Below, in pieces: positions 17,462-27,489 of a stretch of 64,000 bases of DNA (position 1 is its first letter; each line of letters opens with the position of its first letter). Source of the DNA: CAKVOD01 sp964606505 (GTDB lineage: Bacteria > Bacillota > Clostridia > Christensenellales > UBA1242). The translations under genes were made by a program, and so were the position numbers. The stretch is taken from the NCBI GenBank assembly GCA_964606505.1, contig CAZSGM010000004.1, positions 1-64,000 on the forward strand. Direction: 5' to 3'. The notes below the pieces were generated by a model. It saw only the letters and a list, made by a program, of their open reading frames with translations. It ran no database searches and was not told the DNA's origin.

Positions 17462-20453
17462 TTACTGCCAAGTAAATATTGGATAACCACCGTTTGTTGA
17501 TGACGAAATCTTCCAAACGTTTGTGAAATCCCACGAACTTGAACTTGACCAGTATGTGGTTGAACTATATCTACTTTGGGTTGTTAATGAAACGCTTCCA
17601 GTATTAACATTGGTTCGATTAATTGTTCCAGTAGATGTTGCGTATGGATAGTAGTAACTAAATGACGAGGATATGTAAATCTTGTTCATATTGATTGTTC
17701 CTGTCGACACATTATAAGCATACCCTACAAGTGCGCCAACATTCTTTGAACAAGTTATTGTCCCTTGGCTAACACAATATTCCATATTCATCGTAGCAGT
17801 GCTAGCATTAAATGTAATACCAACCAACCCACCAACAAATGGATTTGCTGCTCCGTCGTTAATAACAATGCTTCCAACATTGTAACTATCTTTTAGTGTG
17901 ATATTACCCGTTGCGACGTCGCTGTAAAATTCGCCGACCACGCCACCGACATAATCATAACCCGTTATAGTTCCCCTATTGTATACGTTGCTAACAACAA
18001 TTGTTTTGTTTTCGCCTGCATTAATGTACCCAATAACGCCGCCTACCTGCATTGAACTTGAACTAATACTTGATACTGCGCCTGCGTTGTAGCAGTTTTT
18101 AACAATCGGGTCTCCAGCATCCCCACCTTGAAGATACGCCACTACGCCTCCGACTATTGATTCACCGTAAATCGAGCCAGTATTATAACATTCGGTAACT
18201 GTACCACAGTTGTAACCAGCAATACCGCCTACTGCAACTTGCCCACTTATTTTGCCAGTGTTATAACATTTTGTTATCGTACCCATATAGTTCCAGCCGA
18301 CTATTCCAGCAAGCCCCGATTCAGAATTAGAAGTCCCAGTACTTGTTATTTCTCCTGAGTTGTAGCAACTTGTTATTGTTGAATTCTCTGACGCATACCC
18401 AGCAATACCACCCGCGCGCCCAGCCGTCGCGGATACTTTTCCTAGGTTGTAACAATTAATTACTTCCAATTTAACTGAATCCCCGTGCATATATCCAACA
18501 ATACCAGCAACATTACTTGATGCGGAAACCACCGAAGAAGAATCCGTATAGCACCCAGATATTGTTAACTCGTATCTTGCAAAACCAACAATGCCGCCTA
18601 CCCCTGCACTTGTTGTAGAAGAAACCAACCCAGCGTTTCTACAACCTGAAATTGTTCCCTGAACTCCTCTACCAACAATGCCACCAAGTGAGTCATTTGT
18701 TGTGGTAATTGATCCATAGTTAACGCAATTTTGAATTGTGCTCTCTGTCCCTCTAAGTTCCCCGATTATACCTCCAACATTATCATTTGAATCGTTTCCG
18801 TCGCCAATTGCACATATTGTGGCATAGTTTTTGCAGTTTTGAATTGTCGTCCCTAGAGCAAACCCAGCAATGCCGCCGACCTCACGCATCGCGCGGATAT
18901 AAGAATTATTTATTGTTAAATTTTTTACAACCGAACCCTCGCCTAAGGTTGCAAATAACCCTTTATAGGACTGCGTAGGAGTATTAACGTAAATTCCTGA
19001 AATGGTATATCCGCCGCCCTCAAAAGTCCCTATAAATGTTGTATTGTCGTCGTCAGAATTATAATAACCTATTGGCGTCCAAGAATTTGCTGGTGCACTT
19101 GTCGCCCAATTGCTAACATTTGAAGTATCATTCAATGCGACATTGGTTTTTAACGAAACAGTAATATTTTCGTACGAGCACTTCCAGTCAACTATCCCCT
19201 CTTTTTGACACGTTCCATTAACCGTCTGAGCAAATTCATTTAAATCGCTAGCGTTTTGGATTTCAACTATTACCCATTTTGCATAGACCGTTATATCGCT
19301 TGTTGCGCCGATAGAGCCAGAGGCAATTTTCACTTCCAACCCGTCCGCGTAATAACACCAGCATGCAAACTTATACTTGCTACGTGTTGGTGTTGGTAAA
19401 GGCTGCTTTGTCGCTTCGCCCCACTGCGCTGTTAACGTAACATCGCCAGACGCCGCTAAGTTTTTAACATAACTTCCGTCCGCAATCACAGTGCTAGTTG
19501 AGGTTATGTCGCTCCCTAAAGCTGAGGTTGCGCCAAATTCGCCGCCTACAACGCTTGCGCACCAACCACTGAATGGTCTTTCGGAAATCAACTCGCCGTC
19601 CGCTATATCATAACCATAGTCAAGCGTTATTTTCGATTTATATGTAAACGCGTTATTTTGCAATTGCGCAACTTGGTCATAAGTTGCTACACTGTCTTGC
19701 ATTGTACCAATAGAGGCGCCATTGCCCTCATAAATAATGTTATATTGATTTGCTAAATATCGCGCGTAAAGTGTTATGTTATTTAAAATTTGAACTTTTG
19801 TATTTGCCGTAATTTGCGTTCCGCTAGTTCTATCAGTGTACCACCCAACAAATGTGTATCCTAACCTTGTTGCGTCAGGTAACGTCCCGAATGTACTATC
19901 GTATATAACATCTTTTGCACTTAAAGAAGTACTTCCTCCGTTGGCGTCAAATGTAACGGTGTATGTATTTGGAGTTGCCGTCGCGGAAATAATTACATCG
20001 CAACTTGGCATAGTGAAGGTCGTTTTGTCATTTTGCAAACCTGAAAGGGATATTGTACTCCCTGTTGTAGTTTGGCAAATTAAATTAGTGATTTCATACC
20101 CCGTTTTTGCTTTGATTGTTACAGTAATTGTCCTTTGAGGTAACGAGGTTAATGTGTTAGTATAAAATTCACTAATTCCTTCACTTGAAGAATTGGTTGT
20201 TATAGAATATGTAGAAAAAATAATAGTGCCTGTTGCAGTTTTCTGCGCAGATAACGATGCGTTAGATAAAAGCAAAAAATATCCTCCTGCAACCATTATT
20301 AAACTTACTAATAAAAGTTCTACAAAAATAAAAAAACCTATATAATTTCGTTTATATTTAACACATTTATTATTTTTATTACTTTATAACCCCCCCCCCC
20401 CCAACTATGTCAAAAGTGGCTTCAAACCTAGGTTTTTCTAATTTATTTTTCAT
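17462..20453 (-). CDS. Locus 2: exported GLUG/InlB-repeat protein, reading frame blocked at a G13 tract
   Basis: The upstream start is ATG at 20453 (GGAG 9 bases before), giving MKNKLEKPRFEATFDIV and then 13 G. The long frame downstream starts with NNKCVKYKRN, a transmembrane segment (ELLLVSLIMVAGGYFLLL), InlB/Listeria-Bacteroides repeats (GYTFVGWYTDRTSG and relatives), and about a dozen GLUG-type repeats (VGGIVG, CYNTGSIYGE) ending YPIFTWQ. Unlike its relatives, no tract length works: 12 or 15 G puts the start in the right frame but meets TAA two codons after the run, 13 stops at TAA, and 14 stops at TAG. The only remaining start is an ATG at 20296 inside the membrane segment, without a ribosome site. 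Either inactivated or miscalled at one base. Confidence 0.75.
20390..20402 (-). repeat. Poly-G tract (13 G on the coding strand), locus 2
   Basis: Lies 17 codons after the ATG at 20453. Every length class ends at a stop codon within about 20 codons (see the gene entry). The leading sequence differs from the palindrome-containing leaders of loci 1, 3, 5 and 6. Confidence 0.95.
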
Positions 20454-20500
20454 ATAATAATCTCCAAATTAAGTAAAAATCTCAGAACTTTTTCCTCAAA

Positions 20501-20529
20501 ATTATACAAATACACAAAAAAAATGTCAA
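20501..20529 (-). promoter_or_regulatory. Consensus SigA promoter of locus 2
   Basis: TTGACA, 17 bases beginning with eight T, TATAAT: a perfect match to both boxes. The -35 box lies in the right arm of an AATGTCA/TGACATT inverted repeat, so an upstream hairpin and the promoter overlap, as at loci 4 and 6. Confidence 0.85.
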
Positions 20530-20722
20530 CTATTTTTACACCCCACAACACATAAAATCTGACATTATTATAATTTGCATACAAAAAAATTTTATGTATA
20601 ACAACTTTCTTGTAACGCAAAATTAGAAAATTTTAATGTAAGATTTTGTCCGTTATGATTAAATTAAGCACAAAAAATGTTTTTGACAAGTTATTTATGC
20701 AAACAAACACTTATAAAAATAC

Positions 20723-20745
20723 AAAAAGGCGCAGAGGCACCTTTT
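20723..20745 (-). terminator. Terminator of sigG
   Basis: Stem AAAAGGTGC/GCGCCTTTT with a CTCT loop and five T, about 110 bases past the sigG stop. The sequence between here and the locus 2 promoter is very AT-rich with no gene. Confidence 0.75.
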
Positions 20746-20852
20746 ATTCCTATTATTAAAATAGTTGCTAAAGCATCTTTCCGCAAATGCAATTTTGCTA
20801 AATCTCAGTTGTATGTGCTTTGAAATTGCAAAATGACAATGTTGGCGGTTTA

Positions 20853-21623
20853 TTACAATGCTTTTTTGACGGACAGGAGAGCGTTTTTTTCAAGTCTACT
20901 GACTTGCGCCTGCGAAATGCCGACGGTTTTGCTGATTTCTATTTGAGTTTTGCCCATAAAGTAGCGCATTTCAAGGATTTCGCGCTCTTTGGGCGGAAGT
21001 TGTTTTAGGGCTTCCTTAATTGAAACCTTTGTTGAAAAGTCGCTTTCGTCGCAGGAAGTGTCGCTAACTTGCTCTAATAGCGAAATTGTGTCGCTGTCGT
21101 CGTTGTAGATTGGGTCGTACAAACTCATAGGCTCACTAATTGCGTCGAGGGCGATTGAGACGTTTTTAAAACTCTCGTTCAACTCCTTTGCGATTTCCTC
21201 AACGGTTGGCTCGCGGTTGAGTTGTCCCTCTAGTTTGTCGCGCGTTTTTAGTGCTTGGTATGCAAGGTCGCGCATACTGCGTGTTACACGGACGCTGTTG
21301 TTGTCGCGAAGAAAACGCCTAATCTCGCCTATTATCATTGGCACGGCGTAGGTTGAAAACTTGAGGTTTAGCGTCATATCAAAATTGTCGATTGCCTTGA
21401 TTAGTCCGACGCAGCCGACTTGAAACAAATCCTCAGCGTTGGGGTATCGATTCAAAAAGCGGTGCATAACGCTCAACACTAGGCGCAGGTTGCCGTAGAT
21501 AAACTGCGTTTTCATTTGTTGGTTGCCGCCTTGGGCTTGCTTTAGCATTTGCGCTTGCTCTTCGTTTGAGTACTTTGGCAATTTTGTGGTGTCAATCCCG
21601 CATATAACTACTTTAGAAGTCAT
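20853..21623 (-). CDS. sigG: Forespore sigma factor SigG
   Basis: A late forespore-specific sigma factor. The 256 residues begin MTSKVVICGIDTTKLP, close to the typical SigG N-terminus. Region 2 (LRLVLSVMHRFLNR, DLFQVGCVGLIKAIDNFD, FSTYAVPMIIGEIRRFLRD), region 3 (NREPTVEEIAKEL) and region 4 (EISKTVGISQAQVSRLEK) are intact. Start: ATG at 21623 with AAGGAG upstream, preferred over a codon 17 residues earlier. In Bacillus sigG follows sigE on the same strand. Here it is divergent from spoIIGA-sigE, with a 394-base gap. Confidence 0.95.
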   Translation of the reverse strand: MTSKVVICGIDTTKLPKYSNEEQAQMLKQAQGGNQQMKTQFIYGNLRLVLSVMHRFLNRYPNAEDLFQVGCVGLIKAIDNFDMTLNLKFSTYAVPMIIGEIRRFLRDNNSVRVTRSMRDLAYQALKTRDKLEGQLNREPTVEEIAKELNESFKNVSIALDAISEPMSLYDPIYNDDSDTISLLEQVSDTSCDESDFSTKVSIKEALKQLPPKEREILEMRYFMGKTQIEISKTVGISQAQVSRLEKNALLSVKKAL

Positions 21624-21937
21624 CTTTTTTGCTCCTTTCAAATCATTATGCCCAATAAAAAAACTTTTATGCAAAAAACTTCCCCCTACCCTAACCTACT
21701 AACTTTTATTTGCTGTTTACTGAAATTACGAACTGCCAACTTCCTCACAAAGCACCCCGCACGGACTAACTAACCAACTAACTAACTAGCAAACGAATGT
21801 CCCGCGCGCGAAAACAAATAAACAAACAGTCGGCAAGTTGGTTGGTTTAACAGTCAGCTAGCCCACCTGTCAACCTCGTACAAACGCGCGCTCAATTTCT
21901 TAAGTGCGGTTGCGCACGCAAGGCAAAAAAACTAAAA

Positions 21938-21945
21938 AGCGACAA
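21938..21945 (-). promoter_or_regulatory. Possible Spo0A box
   Basis: TTGTCGCT on the minus strand matches the Spo0A box TTGTCGAA in six of eight positions, about 40 bases upstream of the candidate spoIIGA -35 box. Spo0A activates spoIIG in Bacillus. A match this short can occur by chance. Confidence 0.3.
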
Positions 21946-21984
21946 TATCTGCCGCCAATCTCTCGTTTAGCGTTTTTTTCTCAT

Positions 21985-22012
21985 TTGAGGATAAAAGATT
22001 AAGTAATATAAT
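21985..22012 (+). promoter_or_regulatory. Candidate spoIIGA promoter, apparently leaderless
   Basis: TTGAGG, 16 bases, TATAAT. The -10 box ends 6 bases before the spoIIGA ATG, so transcription would start at or within one base of the start codon. The only GAGG near the gene is inside the -35 box, too far from the ATG to act as a ribosome site. Confidence 0.55.
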
Positions 22013-22017
22013 TAGTT

Positions 22018-22815
22018 ATGGTTGTTTATGTAGAATACGTCATTTTAGACAACGCGGTAATTGACTTTATCATTTTGTACGCGGTTGCGAAACTTCTTAA
22101 GTTGCAAATACTCAAACTGCGTTTTTTGCTGGCGCTGGTTTTGGCGGTATCGTTTGCGTTTGTTACCCCGCTACTAAACCTAGGCAGCCTTTTGATATTC
22201 GTTGTAAAACTGCTTATGGGTGTGATAATTGTTGCGGCGGCGTTCAAGGTGCGGCGGGCGAAACAGTTTGCGCTTGCGTATTTATCTTTTATGTTTATGA
22301 CCTTTTTAATGGGCGGGATTTGCTACGGGCTGCAGGGTTTTATGAGCGAAATGCAGGTTTTGGGGAGCGGCGTGAGTTACGAGGCGGACTACCCAATTTC
22401 GCTCGTAATTTTTGGCGCGTTTGTGTTTTTCTTGGGTGGCAAAAACTTGTATTTTGCGCTGAAGCAACGCAAGCACAACACGCGCGTAACGCTTATACAC
22501 AATGAACGCTGTCTTGACCTAATGGCACTCATTGACAGCGGCAACCAGTTGCTCGACGAGGAGACGCACTTGCCAATAACCTTTGTAAGTAGGCTTGCGT
22601 TTAGTAAGTTGGGGCTTGGGCGGCTTTACGCGATTGAAAGTTACAAACAAATGGTTTGCAGCACGGTCGGGAGCAGTTACAACGTGATTGAGACGCTGGT
22701 TGTTGACAAGATTATTGTTGACGGCAAGGAGTTTTTGAACGCGCGGGTGGCGGTCATTGACCTTAGCACGAAGCAAGGCTGCGACGCAATCATAAGCGAC
22801 AAAATGTTTGCTTGA
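22018..22815 (+). CDS. spoIIGA: Sporulation sigma-E processing peptidase SpoIIGA
   Basis: A membrane aspartic protease that cleaves pro-SigE in the mother cell on a signal from the forespore. The 265 residues have five N-terminal transmembrane helices (about 1-135) and a soluble protease domain with the catalytic motif ALIDSGNQL near 171. It begins MVVYVEYVILDN, matching the family start. It lies 48 bases before sigE, as in Bacillus. There is no Shine-Dalgarno site (see the leaderless finding). Confidence 0.92.
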   Translation: MVVYVEYVILDNAVIDFIILYAVAKLLKLQILKLRFLLALVLAVSFAFVTPLLNLGSLLIFVVKLLMGVIIVAAAFKVRRAKQFALAYLSFMFMTFLMGGICYGLQGFMSEMQVLGSGVSYEADYPISLVIFGAFVFFLGGKNLYFALKQRKHNTRVTLIHNERCLDLMALIDSGNQLLDEETHLPITFVSRLAFSKLGLGRLYAIESYKQMVCSTVGSSYNVIETLVVDKIIVDGKEFLNARVAVIDLSTKQGCDAIISDKMFA

Positions 22816-22863
22816 TTTTGCATAAATTCAGACAACATTTAATATATTTCATTAGGAGTTATT

Positions 22864-23586
22864 ATGGTTTTTCAAAAAATATTACACTTTTTTAAAAATT
22901 TGTTTACTGGGAATGGGTTTGTTGAAAAGGAAGATTTTGTTTTTTACATTAGCGGAACTGAACTACCCGCGCCACTCAGCGAAGAGGACGAGGCGTTTTA
23001 CATTAACGCGCTGATGGACGGCGACGAGAGCGCGAAACAGACGCTTATTGAGCACAACTTGCGGCTTGTTATCTACATTTCAAAGAAGTTTGAGAACACA
23101 AACATTGACATTGAGGACTTGATTTCCGTTGGGAGCATTGGGCTGATTAAGGCTATCAACTCATTTAAGGGCGATAAGAAAATCAAGCTCGCGACTTACG
23201 CTTCGCGCTGTATTGAGAACGAAATTTTGATGTTCCTGCGAAAATCAAAGAAAATCAAGACGGAGATTTCGCTTGACGAGCCGCTCAACTCAGATATGGA
23301 CGGAAACGAACTCATTTTGTCCGACATTTTGGCGACAGATTACGACGTTGTTTACAAGTCGGTTGAAAGCGGCGTTGAAAAACAGCTGCTGTGGCAGGTT
23401 ATTCTCAAGCTTCCCCCTCGCGAGCAGGAGATTATGTTAATGCGCTTTGGGCTTAATGGCGTGGACGAGAGGACGCAAAAGGAAGTTGCGGATATGATGA
23501 ACATATCTCAAAGTTACATTTCGCGAATTGAAAAAAAGATAATTGGGAAACTCAAAAAAGAAATGAAAAAGTTTTACACGGTTTAG
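22864..23586 (+). CDS. sigE: Mother-cell sigma factor SigE (pro-form)
   Basis: The early mother-cell sigma factor, made as an inactive precursor. The 240 residues start with a hydrophobic/basic pro-sequence (MVFQKILHFFKNLF) that SpoIIGA would remove. Region 2 (LRLVIYISKKFENT, DLISVGSIGLIKAINSF, LATYASRCIENEILMFLR) and region 4 (EVADMMNISQSYISRIEKK) are clear. Start: ATG with TAGGAG 5 bases upstream. A terminator begins at its stop codon. Confidence 0.95.
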   Translation: MVFQKILHFFKNLFTGNGFVEKEDFVFYISGTELPAPLSEEDEAFYINALMDGDESAKQTLIEHNLRLVIYISKKFENTNIDIEDLISVGSIGLIKAINSFKGDKKIKLATYASRCIENEILMFLRKSKKIKTEISLDEPLNSDMDGNELILSDILATDYDVVYKSVESGVEKQLLWQVILKLPPREQEIMLMRFGLNGVDERTQKEVADMMNISQSYISRIEKKIIGKLKKEMKKFYTV

Positions 23587-23610
23587 GGCATAAATTGTTA
23601 TGCCTTTTTT
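23587..23610 (+). terminator. Terminator of spoIIGA-sigE
   Basis: A perfect 7-bp stem GGCATAA/TTATGCC, 4-base loop, six T, directly after the sigE stop. Confidence 0.85.
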
Positions 23611-23630
23611 CAAATACCCTATCTATTCAC

Positions 23631-23659
23631 TTGTTATAAATTTTTAAAAATGTTATAAT
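23631..23659 (+). promoter_or_regulatory. SigA promoter of the exchanger gene
   Basis: TTGTTA, 17 bases, TATAAT; leader about 25 bases with TAGGAG before the ATG at 23691. Confidence 0.8.
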
Positions 23660-23690
23660 CTTTTATATTTTATAGGAGAATTCGTTTATT

Positions 23691-24695
23691 ATGTGGTATT
23701 TGATACCTATTTATATTTTTGCGCTGGCTGCGATTTTGTTTTTATCGGTTGCGCTGGCGTGTATGTTAAACCAACTGGACAGGCGCACAAAAATTTCAAG
23801 CGTGTTCCTTGGCGGGGTTGTGCTCGCGGGTGTGGCGTCATTGCCGGAGTTGTTTACGACGGTTTCGTCGGCGTGCTTGTTACAGGAGCCTAACCTTGCG
23901 CTTGGCGGGATACTGGGAAGCACGATTATGAACATCGCGATTTTGTCGTTTTTTATGATAATCGCGGGCAGGCTGTTTATTAAGTCGGAGATTAACAGGC
24001 GCAACTTGGTTACGACGATTATTTGCTTGATTGTGTCGGTTGTTGTGCTCGTGTACTCGAATTTGTCGGTTTCGCTCACTATTCCGACAATCAACATTAA
24101 CGCGATTAGTTTTGTGATTATCATTTTCTACGCGCTCAATCTCTATATGAACCGCGGGGATAAAAAGGAACCGATTGACGACAGTAAAGAGGTTGCGTAC
24201 AGGTTTACGACTACGCAACTGGGGTGGCTGTTCGCACTTTGCGCGCTGCTGCTGATTGTGTTCAGCATTGGACTTACGTATTTAACGAATGTTATTGCGG
24301 ACGTGTACACGGTAAACAAGAACCTTGCGGGGGCGTTGTTCATTGCACTGGCGACGGCGTTGCCTGAGATTGTTACGACGACTATGTTTGTTAAGAAGAA
24401 GAACTTTAACCTTGCGGTGTCGAGTATCACTGGCGGGGTTGCGTTCAACTGGCTAATTCTCGCAATTACGGACATTTTCTACTTCCGCGGCACGGTGTTT
24501 TTGCAGAGTGAAGCGGAACAATTGTTAATCCTCTTCGCGACGATTTCGTTTGCGTTGCTTGCAACGACACTTGCGCTAAAAACGTTTGTTAAGGCGCAGA
24601 ATCAACGCAAGATTGGGTGGTTGTACTACCTCATTTCGGGCGCGACGTGCGCGATGACGCTCACGTATTTGGTGTTGGCATTCATTATTATTTAA
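23691..24695 (+). CDS. Na+/Ca2+ exchanger family (CaCA) membrane protein
   Basis: 334 residues with about ten transmembrane helices in two inverted halves. The alpha-1 repeat shows GVASLPELFTTVSSA and GSTIMNIAIL (40-90), the alpha-2 repeat shows ALATALPEIVTT and GVAFNWLILA (220-260). These carry the Pro-Glu pairs that bind Ca2+ and Na+ in the family. Likely a cation:Ca2+ antiporter; the Ser/Ala-Leu-Pro-Glu form differs a little from GTSLPE, so ion preference is uncertain. Single gene between its own promoter and terminator. Confidence 0.85.
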   Translation: MWYLIPIYIFALAAILFLSVALACMLNQLDRRTKISSVFLGGVVLAGVASLPELFTTVSSACLLQEPNLALGGILGSTIMNIAILSFFMIIAGRLFIKSEINRRNLVTTIICLIVSVVVLVYSNLSVSLTIPTININAISFVIIIFYALNLYMNRGDKKEPIDDSKEVAYRFTTTQLGWLFALCALLLIVFSIGLTYLTNVIADVYTVNKNLAGALFIALATALPEIVTTTMFVKKKNFNLAVSSITGGVAFNWLILAITDIFYFRGTVFLQSEAEQLLILFATISFALLATTLALKTFVKAQNQRKIGWLYYLISGATCAMTLTYLVLAFIII

Positions 24696-24785
24696 GGAAA
24701 ACAGTTTATTTCCCCTAACGCGGTTTGATTGCGTACTTTGCACGCAGTTGGCCGCGTTTTTTGTGGCGGAGCGGTAGCGGATACA

Positions 24786-24820
24786 AAAAAAGCGGAAGCC
24801 TAAATTGGTTTTCGCTTTTT
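24786..24820 (+). terminator. Terminator after the exchanger gene
   Basis: Stem AAAAAGCGGAAGCC / GGTTTTCGCTTTTT with two G-U pairs. It ends in T5 on the plus strand and could also act on the minus strand. Confidence 0.75.
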
Positions 24821-24841
24821 ATTTAATAGGTTATCCTTATT

Positions 24842-24888
24842 TTAGGTAGAACAGTACGAAGTTTATGTTGCAGTTCTACCTAATTTTT
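24842..24888. terminator. Second hairpin between convergent genes
   Basis: A perfect 11-bp stem TTAGGTAGAAC/GTTCTACCTAA with a 20-base loop, followed by T5 on the plus strand. It lies between the exchanger gene and the 3' end of locus 3 and may serve either. Confidence 0.65.
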
Positions 24889-24997
24889 AGGTAATAAGTT
24901 TTTTCCTTCCTCGCTGCTTATGTTACTAGCAGGTAGCCAAGTTCGCGGGGCTGGGCGGGTTACGCCGCCGCGAAGATGTTTGAGAACGAAATAGGTG

Positions 24998-27038
24998 TTA
25001 CACGACGGCAAAGTTGTTTGGTGGTGTGCCGCCTGAAGCAGTTATGGTTACAGTGCCGCCCACATCAGGAGCAGGCGCGGTAAAGGTAAATTGCCCGTTT
25101 GCCGCTGTCCCAGATAAGTCGGTCGTTCCTTCAATAGTAAACTCCCAAACGTAAGGTTTACTGATTAGTACTTTATAGTTTGCACCTTCAGTAAGTTTAT
25201 AATAAATAGTTTCGGTTTCATTTATCCCCTCAAAGTAGTACTGACGAATTTCGGAGTACTTACTTGCGCCTGTGCTGTCTATGCAAAGTACATAAAGGAA
25301 CAAGCCACCCTTTGGCGTGTCAGCTGAAAATGTTACAGTGAACGCCGTGCCTTTAGGCTCAGGTTTAATTTTCAATTCAGGATACTTGCCCTCTTCAAAA
25401 TGCCAGTTTGTATTTGTTGCCCAAGTGCCCGTCCAAATATTTGTTTTATTACTCCCCGAGCCGTAAGTTCCATTCTTCAAGTCTAAATTAGAAACGCCTG
25501 TACCCTCTTTATTGTTCGTCTCCGCATTAAGCGTTATCGTGGAATCGTATTTACAATTAGTTATAGTTGTAGCATCAGACTCACCAAACATTGTACCTGC
25601 AATACTATCGCTTACACTTGAATCCCCGATTGAAATACTTGAATCAAAATAACAATTTGATACTGTTACTGTACCATCAATATAAGCGCTTCCACAAATT
25701 CCGCCAAAGTAGTTAACGCTCCCTAAATTCCCGCCAGTTAAATCTACAAAGCAACTGTCTATTACTGAACTTGACATAGCTACTACCATAGATGCAATGC
25801 CTCCAACGTAAACACTACTCGAATTTAGATCTTTTACAGAACAACTGATACTTCCAACAAACTTCGCATTATCAATTGAGTATATATATCCTGCAACACC
25901 CCCCAACGACACAAAAGGGTATTCAACCGCATCGCTATTTAAATTGCAAGTAATACTTCCCTCAAAAGATAGACAACTCGCAACTGGATCATTATCGTCA
26001 AGAGTAGCTATCGAGAACCCTACAACACCGCCCACTACTAGCGTCCCAAGGATACCTATATCATAGCCTTTATTAGAATCAGCATTAACATGACTTATAT
26101 CATACGAAAAGCCGTTATCCCCAACTTTGCATTTTACATTTTTTATGTCTACAACAAATCCAGCAACTCCACCAATATACACTATTGTTTCATTTTTACC
26201 ACTCCAATCCGTATAGGTGTTACAAGTAAATTTCACCCCACTACTCCAGTTGACCGATAAATTACAAATAATTGTGCTAAAGTCATTGCTGCACATCCCC
26301 CAAAATCCCAAATAGGCTTCATCATCATAGAAATCACCAATAACTGTAACGGCTGCGTCCGAGGTGGACATCAAAGTTATTTCATGACCACACCCGTCAA
26401 ATTTTCCATAAAACAACTTATCCCCGTTACCAATCGGCGTCCAAGTATCGGTAACTATTGTGATGTCCGCAGTTAATTCATAATAGACTACTTTGCTCAA
26501 TGTGCCCCAATAATTGGTTGTCGTTGACAAAAACACCATATCCCCTGCGGATTGGATTAAGTAAGGATCCGATTCCGTTCCCGAACCAGTAAGGCGGGAG
26601 CTCGCAGTAGTCGGGACAAGTGTAGTGTTGGCAGGTTTTTCGGCGGCGGCAGTAACGACGGGTTGCGTTGTTAGTTGGAGTTCGTCGCCGTTCGGCGGGT
26701 CGCCTTGGGCAGGTGTTCCGCAAATCATTAGTCCAACACAGGACAGCAACGCCAAAAGCCACATTAGTATTCCTAATGTAGCGCGGCGGTTGTTTTGTTT
26801 AATTATACCTGTTTTCTTGTTAGTTGCTCCCTTGAGGCAACTCCTATTTAAGTAACTGTTTTTATATCTAGTAATATGAGTTTGTTTGCAAACGCTCGTG
26901 TTTGTTTTGCGGGTGGCGCGGTCGCTGCAGCCCGCAGAAACACTGTTTTTTTCGCCTGTTTCTACCTTTCGCGTTTGTCCACATTGTGGATTATTCTGAG
27001 ACGCCCCCCCCCCCCAATTTAGTTAAGTACTTAACCAT
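24998..27038 (-). CDS. Phase-variable locus 3: exported protein with GLUG-type repeats and shared C-terminal domain, frame OFF
   Basis: ATG at 27038 has a perfect AAGGAG 11 bases upstream and encodes MVKYLTKL then G12. With 12 G it ends at TAA after 15 codons. With 11 (or 14) G it runs through to the stop at 24998, 679 residues. The joined form has an 88-residue basic N-terminus, one transmembrane segment (MWLLALLSCVGLMIC), a Thr/Ala-rich linker, beta-helix-like GLUG repeats (YIGGVAGFV, VGGVVGF, YFGGICGSA), and a C-terminal domain of about 100 residues that ends GGTPPNNFAVV. An internal ATG at 26764 directly before the membrane segment has a weak AGGA, so a short form might be made whatever the tract length. 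Paralogue of locus 5. Confidence 0.8.
27004..27015 (-). repeat. Poly-G tract (12 G on the coding strand), locus 3
   Basis: Follows ATG and the palindrome GTTAAGTACTTAAC. 12 G: stop at TAA after GVSE. 11 or 14 G: long frame. 13 G: TAG further on. Confidence 0.95.
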
Positions 27039-27072
27039 TTTTCGTACACTCCTTACTGATTTATTCGTAAAA

Positions 27073-27101
27073 ATTCTACCACAATAATTTTTTTATTCCA
27101 A
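27073..27101 (-). promoter_or_regulatory. SigA promoter of locus 3
   Basis: TTGGAA, 17 bases ending TGTGG, TAGAAT. The same promoter, with TAAAAT as the -10 box, precedes locus 5. Confidence 0.75.
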
Positions 27102-27132
27102 ATAGTTTTGCCCCGAATTGCAAAAATTATTT

Positions 27133-27170
27133 AAAAAAGTGTGAAAATTTTTCATTTTTCACACTTTTTT
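27133..27170. terminator. Dispersed hairpin repeat, copy B; bidirectional terminator
   Basis: AAAAAAGTGTGAAAA and its complement TTTTCACACTTTTTT around an 8-base loop. It acts as terminator for spoIIE on the minus strand. Nearly identical to 49721-49758 and related to 14221-14256. Confidence 0.75.
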
Positions 27171-27489
27171 CATTATTTTTACACTATTTACACTAATTAT
27201 TATATTATTTTCGTTGTTTTCACATATTTCTGTTATGCTTTTTGCGTTCACACCTTTTTCGTTGCTTTTGCATTGATTTTAACATTTTCAATTTTCTGCG
27301 CCGCTTTTACACTCTCAACATTATGTACTGCTAAAGTTTTTGCTTTTTAACATATTAATACAGTTTATCTAATTCTATTTTTAGTGCTCTCTTTCTCTTT
27401 GGGCGTTCCCACTTTTACACGGCGACTCCTCTAGTCGCCCCTGCTACTTTAATAGGTTGTTTGGGTTCGCATTCTACAAATTCGGGTGG
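27171..27489. other. Intergenic region downstream of spoIIE
   Basis: AT-rich, no gene seen. The first 75 bases continue the similarity with the region upstream of locus 5, then the two copies part. Confidence 0.6.

Larger units (their letters stand above)
21624..22017. other. Divergent regulatory region sigG / spoIIGA
   Basis: Holds no gene. It contains a short run of CTAA repeats (21763-21789) and related GTTGG-type words, the candidate Spo0A box, and the candidate spoIIGA promoter listed separately. A sigG promoter would also lie here; I could not identify one with confidence. Confidence 0.6.
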
